10,201 nt of DNA from an uncultured Alphaproteobacteria bacterium (GTDB taxonomy: Bacteria; Pseudomonadota; Alphaproteobacteria; UBA3830). The stretch covers positions 1 to 10,201 of the forward strand of contig CAJOEB010000025.1 of assembly GCA_905233775.1 (NCBI GenBank), in the 5' to 3' direction. A model generated the notes under the pieces. It was not told the origin of the DNA, made no database searches, and saw only the letters and a list, made by a program, of their open reading frames with translations. Position numbers and translations under genes: made by a program. Of the stretch, positions 6,231 through 10,201 are shown piece after piece (positions within the stretch are counted from its first letter, which is position 1; the number at the start of each line of letters is the position of its first letter).

Positions 6231-8372
6231 ATGCAACCAATAAAATTATTGCCTCAGCGCATCGTTAATCAAATAGCGGCGGGTGAAGTCATAGAACGTC
6301 CTTCATCTGTCGTGAAAGAACTTATTGAAAATGCGATAGATGCAGGTTCAACAGAAATTACGGTGAGAATTGTTGATGGTGGAAAAAACTTTATTTCTGT
6401 CGCAGATAACGGTAGCGGAATGGATCGTGACTCGCTTGAAATGTGCATTATGAGCCATGCTACGTCTAAATTAACATCAGAGAATTTATTTGATATACAT
6501 ACTTTCGGTTTCAGAGGAGAAGCACTGCCGTCTATTGCATCTGTTTCGCGCCTATCAATTACGACTTCCGACAATGATAATAATGAAGCTTGGCAATTAC
6601 AGATGGAAGGTCAAAACAACCTTGGTACCAATCCATCAAGTCGAGCAAAAGGAACAACAATAGAAGTTAGGGATTTGTTTTTCGCAACACCCGCTCGCTT
6701 AAAGTTTCTGAAATCAGAATCATATGAAGCAGAAAGGTGCAAAGAAATATTCAACGATCTTGCATTAGCAAATTGCGGAGTTTCGTTCAAATTTATAGAT
6801 ACAGAAAAAGAAAAAGCCTTTTATATCAAAACTAATGATTTAAAAAAACGTGTAGATGATATTTTCGGAGAATCGTTTTCTAAAAATATTTTTGATATTG
6901 AAGGAAAGAGCGGTGACCTATCAATACATGGATATATCAGTGTTCCAACATTTAATAAATCAGCATCAAATTGTCAGTATTTCTTTGTAAATGGCAGACT
7001 GGTGAAAGAAAAAATTTTTACTGCTGCTTTAAAATCCGCATATGCCGGATTAATTCCACACGGACGTTATGCTGCTGCGATTTTGTACATTGATATGCCG
7101 TATGGTGATGTTGATGTGAATGTTCACCCTGCGAAAACAGAAATACGTTTCAGGGATGCAGCAAAAGTTCGATCGTTCGTTGTATCAGAATTAAGAAAAG
7201 CAATAGAAACATATGGAAGCAATCGCGCAACAACAGATATGATGGATCGCTTTTATGCTTCTATCAGTAATCCTCTTAGCGCAATACCTACGGGAATTGT
7301 ATACGGTAGCAGAGAAGATAGCGGAAGAAGTGAAAATGGAAGTAGAAGCAGGAGTAGTAGAAGTAGTTTTGCGACAACAACAGCGGTGACAGCTACTAAT
7401 AATACTGCTATGTCGACGGTTCCTAATAATGCTGCTGCTACTATGGAAGCAACGGCAAGGGTCATTCCTGAAGCTGCATATGAACCTGAAATTGTCGAAC
7501 GCCCATGGGTGCAAACGCATACACAAGCAAACACAGGGAGAAAAACGGAAACGCAAACAGCTGATGTATTGGCTTTTCCTAAAAACCCAAAATATGATAC
7601 AAATTACAATAAATATGACACAAAGTACGATATGTTCAGTAGTAATGGTGATAAATCATCGAAATTTGCTGACTCTAAACTCAATGAAAAAACAGAAATT
7701 CGCCAGTTAACTCCTCTTAATGTTGAAAACATGCCTGAAATTGCGGGCAAAGACGCGCAAATATCACTTGGTAATGCGATTTTTCAGGTAAATAATACTT
7801 ATATAATTGCAGAAAGCTCAGATAGTATCGTTATCGTAGATCAACATGCCGCTGCCGAACGTATTATGCTGGAGGAATTGAAAAATAAATTGAAATTGCA
7901 GTCACAAAGTCTGTTAATTCCGGAAGAAATTTCATTAAACAACGCTCAGATCGAATTACTGAAATCTTATAACGAACTACTTATCAAATTAGGTGTCTAT
8001 ATCGAATACAAAGATGGTAATAATAAAGATGGTAATAATACTGATAATATATCGTCATTATCCACAATAGCAGTTACTGCAATTCCTGCTTTGCTGGAAA
8101 CTTCTGACGCAAAAGCCATGATGGATGACATAATAGACGAGTTATCCACATTCGGAGATACATATACATTAGACGATAAAATACACACTATTCTTTCAAC
8201 AATATCATGTCATAGTAGCTTGCGTGCAGGAAAAAAACTATCTGTCGATGAAATGAATTATCTATTGCGCAAGATGGAGCGAACAACAAATATAGCGCAA
8301 TGTTGTCACGGAAGACCTTCATATATCACACTAACATTTAAAGATTTAAATAATTTTTTCGAAAGATCTTGA
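6231..8372 (+). CDS. mutL: DNA mismatch repair protein MutL, endonuclease-type
   Basis: This 713-residue protein couples mismatch recognition by MutS to strand incision. The N-terminal GHKL ATPase has ELIENAIDAG (E30, N34), DNGSGM (D59, N60, G61), ATSK (77-80) and GFRGEALPSIASVS (93-106); it extends to about residue 330. A long low-complexity linker follows (about 335-510), with a Ser/Arg tract at 359-379 and a KYDT-type repeat at 454-467. The C-terminal domain starts near 513 and keeps every nuclease motif: DQHAAAERIMLE (537-548, the DQHA-x2-E-x4-E metal site), SCHSSLRAG (659-667), CCHGRP (691-696) and FER (710-712). It should therefore nick DNA itself, as in bacteria without MutH. At 713 residues it is somewhat long for the family, because of the linker and a KDGNN duplication. 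ATG 6231 gives the canonical IKLLPQRIVNQIAAGEV start, although its ribosome site is weak. Confidence 0.97.
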   Translation: MQPIKLLPQRIVNQIAAGEVIERPSSVVKELIENAIDAGSTEITVRIVDGGKNFISVADNGSGMDRDSLEMCIMSHATSKLTSENLFDIHTFGFRGEALPSIASVSRLSITTSDNDNNEAWQLQMEGQNNLGTNPSSRAKGTTIEVRDLFFATPARLKFLKSESYEAERCKEIFNDLALANCGVSFKFIDTEKEKAFYIKTNDLKKRVDDIFGESFSKNIFDIEGKSGDLSIHGYISVPTFNKSASNCQYFFVNGRLVKEKIFTAALKSAYAGLIPHGRYAAAILYIDMPYGDVDVNVHPAKTEIRFRDAAKVRSFVVSELRKAIETYGSNRATTDMMDRFYASISNPLSAIPTGIVYGSREDSGRSENGSRSRSSRSSFATTTAVTATNNTAMSTVPNNAAATMEATARVIPEAAYEPEIVERPWVQTHTQANTGRKTETQTADVLAFPKNPKYDTNYNKYDTKYDMFSSNGDKSSKFADSKLNEKTEIRQLTPLNVENMPEIAGKDAQISLGNAIFQVNNTYIIAESSDSIVIVDQHAAAERIMLEELKNKLKLQSQSLLIPEEISLNNAQIELLKSYNELLIKLGVYIEYKDGNNKDGNNTDNISSLSTIAVTAIPALLETSDAKAMMDDIIDELSTFGDTYTLDDKIHTILSTISCHSSLRAGKKLSVDEMNYLLRKMERTTNIAQCCHGRPSYITLTFKDLNNFFERS
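7305..7367 (+). repeat. Purine-rich low-complexity tract encoding a Ser/Arg stretch in the MutL linker
   Basis: This part of mutL is almost all A and G, built from variations of AGTAGA/AGCAGG, and encodes residues 359-379, where serine, arginine and glycine dominate. It lies in the flexible linker between the ATPase and nuclease domains. Confidence 0.6.
8010..8039 (+). repeat. Perfect 15-bp tandem duplication inside mutL
   Basis: Two adjacent identical copies of AAAGATGGTAATAAT (8010-8024 and 8025-8039) encode KDGNN twice (residues 594-603) in the MutL C-terminal domain. The unit length is a multiple of three, so gain or loss of a copy keeps the frame. It looks like a recent slippage duplication in a surface loop. 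Confidence 0.9.
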
Positions 8373-8400
8373 TTAATTTTATATTAACATTATATATAAT
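8369..8400 (+). promoter_or_regulatory. Possible promoter of the EAL-domain gene
   Basis: A perfect -10 TATAAT lies at 8395-8400, 24 bases before the start codon. The upstream TTGATT (8369-8374), which overlaps the mutL stop, is 20 bases away, longer than ideal. A weaker TTAATT at 8373-8378 gives 16 bases. The gene may also be read through from mutL. Confidence 0.35.
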
Positions 8401-8424
8401 AGAGCTTAAGACATTAGGAAGACT

Positions 8425-9132
8425 ATGAATAATAAAATAAGGTTGCAACCTCTTTTTGATTTAAATGGACAGGATATCATTGGATACGAAGCTTTGTATT
8501 CAAGAGATAGAGAAACATGTTTTCCTAGTGCCGTATCTATTTTAAAGCATATATCTTTTGGAAATGATAATGGTGAATTCAAATATTTTATAAATATGAC
8601 CAATGAAGACGCAATCGATCCGTCATTTGTATCAAAATTTATTAAAGTATTGGATAAAACCAGTATCGATCGAAAAAGAATTGTGTTGGAATTAAACGAA
8701 AACACAGCAACCAACAGACTATCACAAACAAAGAAAAATCTTGGTGCTCTTTGTTCTAATGGTGTACAAGTCGCTCTTGATGATTTCGGTACTAACTTTT
8801 CAACACTTGAGTTTATGAGTAAGTTTCCATTAGATATCGTAAAGATCGATAAACAATTCATACAAAATGCACCACGAAGCAGAAAAGATTTATCATTACT
8901 TAAATTTTGCATAGAAGTTTCACATGATATTGGTTGTTCTGTCGTTGCTGAGGGAATTGAGACGAAAGAGCAAATGGAATGCTCAATAGAAGCAGGTGCT
9001 GAAATAGGACAGGGCTTTATATTTTCCGCTCCAACATTTTCAGAAGGTTGCGTAAACAATCCTTTTATACCACTGACAGAATTCGTAAACTATTTGTCTG
9101 CTATTGCTGTTCCTCAACGATCTGCTGCTTAA
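8425..9132 (+). CDS. Stand-alone EAL-domain protein, probable cyclic-di-GMP phosphodiesterase
   Basis: The whole 235-residue protein is one EAL domain, with no signal peptide, membrane segment, GGDEF or sensor domain, so it should be cytoplasmic. Residues matching the catalytic and metal-binding set are all present: E22 in GYEAL, N57 in INMT, E89 in LELNE, D119/D120 in ALDDFGT, K140 in VKIDK, E176 and E179 in VVAEGIET, and Q196 in GQGF. From family knowledge it would hydrolyse c-di-GMP to pGpG. The active-site loop is DDFGTNFST rather than the common DDFGTGYSS, a mild deviation. ATG 8425 has AGGA five bases upstream. It lies 52 bp after mutL and 74 bp before tsaD; neither neighbour suggests a signalling partner. 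A c-di-GMP-binding, non-catalytic role is possible but less likely given the intact residues. Confidence 0.9.
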   Translation: MNNKIRLQPLFDLNGQDIIGYEALYSRDRETCFPSAVSILKHISFGNDNGEFKYFINMTNEDAIDPSFVSKFIKVLDKTSIDRKRIVLELNENTATNRLSQTKKNLGALCSNGVQVALDDFGTNFSTLEFMSKFPLDIVKIDKQFIQNAPRSRKDLSLLKFCIEVSHDIGCSVVAEGIETKEQMECSIEAGAEIGQGFIFSAPTFSEGCVNNPFIPLTEFVNYLSAIAVPQRSAA

Positions 9133-9206
9133 AATTTTCGATTTAAAATTTGTAGAATTTGTGAAAAAATAATGCATTATGACTTTGCATTTGAATGATA
9201 AAATTT

Positions 9207-9220
9207 ATGTATTATGTATT
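9207..9220 (+). repeat. 7-bp tandem repeat at the tsaD start codon
   Basis: ATGTATT occurs twice in a row (9207-9213 and 9214-9220), so a second ATG lies seven bases downstream in another frame. Starting there would end after four codons at TAG. Confidence 0.6.
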
Positions 9221-10201
9221 GGGAATAGAATCAAGTTGTGACGAAACAGCGGCTGCTATTGTATCTGCTGACAAACAAATTCTTTCAAATGTTATCTATT
9301 CTCAAATAACCGAGCATAAGCAGTTTAATGGAGTAGTCCCGGAGATTGCCGCAAGAGCGCATCTTGAAAAAATCGATATCGTCGTACAAAAAGCATTAAA
9401 CGACGCAAACCTTGAAATGTCCGATTTAAGCGCTGTTGCCGGTACGTGTGGACCTGGTCTTATAGGTGGAGTGATTGTCGGAGCAACTTTTGCAAAGGGC
9501 ATATCGCTTGCTGCCAACATTCCGTTTATCGCAGTCAATCATATAGAGGCGCATGCTCTTACAGTAAGACTTACAGAAGATAACATCGAATTTCCGTATT
9601 TACTTTTGCTGGCATCAGGAGGACACTGCCAAATTTGTGTAGTTCATTCACACGATAATTTTGAGATTATTGGAAAAACAGTGGATGATTCTGTCGGAGA
9701 AACATTTGATAAAGTCGCTAAAATGTTGCAATTAGGATATCCGGGAGGTCCAATTGTTGAAAAAATGGCTTTAAATGGAGATGACCAACGTTTTGAGTTT
9801 CCACATCCTTTATGCAACAAAAATTCATCGGATTTCTCTTTCTCTGGATTAAAAACATCTGTTAGAACACTTACAGAAAGGATTTTGGCAGGACATAATG
9901 GTAATAGCAATTACGAACAAGATAAATCCGATATTTGTGCGAGTTTTCAGAAAACCGTGGCTGATATTCTGGTGTACAAATTAAATCTTGCATTCGAATA
10001 TTGTAAGAATAACAACATTCACATAACTTGCGCAGTAATTGCGGGTGGAGTTGCTGCGAACAAATATATCAGAATTCGATTATCTGAATTATGTTCAGAG
10101 AAATGCACTCGTTTTGCTGTTCCTCCGATATCTCTTTGTACTGATAACGGAGCAATGATCGCGTGGATGGGTATAGAAAAACTACAAAAGCATCAATTTG
10201 C
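9207..10201 (+). CDS. tsaD: tRNA N6-adenosine threonylcarbamoyltransferase TsaD (3' end off window)
   Basis: TsaD transfers the threonylcarbamoyl group to A37 of ANN-decoding tRNAs, together with TsaB and TsaE, in the cytoplasm. The 331 codons visible are nearly the full usual length (E. coli has 337 residues). Motifs, in order, are VLGIESSCDETAAAI at the N-terminus, VPEIAARAH, the metal-binding HIEAH (H112, H116), ASGGHCQ, DSVGETFDKVAKML, YPGGP, FSFSGLKTSVRT, AGGVAANKYIR and TDNGAMIAW (D313, the third metal ligand). ATG 9207 is chosen because family members begin a few residues before the LGIE segment. An in-frame ATG at 9195 would add four residues, and neither start has a clear ribosome site. 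The gene is intact up to the right edge. Confidence 0.96.
   Translation, partial: MYYVLGIESSCDETAAAIVSADKQILSNVIYSQITEHKQFNGVVPEIAARAHLEKIDIVVQKALNDANLEMSDLSAVAGTCGPGLIGGVIVGATFAKGISLAANIPFIAVNHIEAHALTVRLTEDNIEFPYLLLLASGGHCQICVVHSHDNFEIIGKTVDDSVGETFDKVAKMLQLGYPGGPIVEKMALNGDDQRFEFPHPLCNKNSSDFSFSGLKTSVRTLTERILAGHNGNSNYEQDKSDICASFQKTVADILVYKLNLAFEYCKNNNIHITCAVIAGGVAANKYIRIRLSELCSEKCTRFAVPPISLCTDNGAMIAWMGIEKLQKHQF

Noticed and set aside
7191..7556. Minus-strand open frames opposite the mutL linker
   Set aside because: They arise from the low-complexity linker; the predicted proteins are Ser/Cys/Arg- or Leu/Val-rich with no motifs.
8406..9059. Long open frame on the minus strand opposite the EAL gene
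   Set aside because: It is entirely antisense to a well-supported gene, resembles no family and contains Ser/Phe-rich sequence typical of a complementary frame.
9132..9151. Inverted repeat AAATTTT/AAAATTT after the EAL gene
   Set aside because: The stem is A/T only, with no G/C pair and no T tract, so it is too weak to call a terminator.

Overview
The window most likely comes from a low-GC alphaproteobacterium with an anaerobic or microaerobic lifestyle, probably host-associated. The taxon is inferred from three things. MutL carries the complete endonuclease motif set and an alphaproteobacterial-looking C-terminus. TsaD and the oxoacid oxidoreductase gamma subunit also read as alphaproteobacterial. 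The host-associated guess rests on an effector-like secreted metalloprotease. I could not run a database search, so the lineage is tentative.

Left third, minus strand (1-3883): one tight operon, transcribed right to left, encoding a multisubunit 2-oxoacid:acceptor oxidoreductase (pyruvate:ferredoxin oxidoreductase type). The order is gamma (3883-3332), alpha (3300-2092), beta (2073-1105), then a GltD-like FAD/NAD(P) flavoprotein that overlaps beta by 8 bp and runs off the left edge. Gamma, alpha and beta make the thiamine-diphosphate/Fe-S core that decarboxylates a 2-oxoacid to its acyl-CoA. The flavoprotein probably links its electrons to NAD(P).

Middle (about 3900-6200, plus strand): a visibly AT-richer stretch holding genes with no housekeeping role. 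The first is a secreted zinc-metalloprotease gene resembling peptidase family M91 (the NleD-type effector family). It is split by a single in-frame TAG at 4615-4617 just ahead of its HExxH site. Four bases after its end comes a small exported protein of unknown function, in the same operon. After a possible terminator, a strong sigma70-like promoter and a three-codon leader minigene precede a 96-residue protein with two membrane segments.

Right (6231-10201, plus strand): mutL (mismatch repair, endonuclease-proficient type, 713 aa), a stand-alone EAL-domain protein with all the usual catalytic residues (c-di-GMP phosphodiesterase, 235 aa), and tsaD (tRNA t6A synthesis), cut by the right edge near its C-terminus.

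No rRNA, tRNA, CRISPR array or transposase was seen. The point most worth a second look is the amber-interrupted M91-like protease with its small secreted neighbour.
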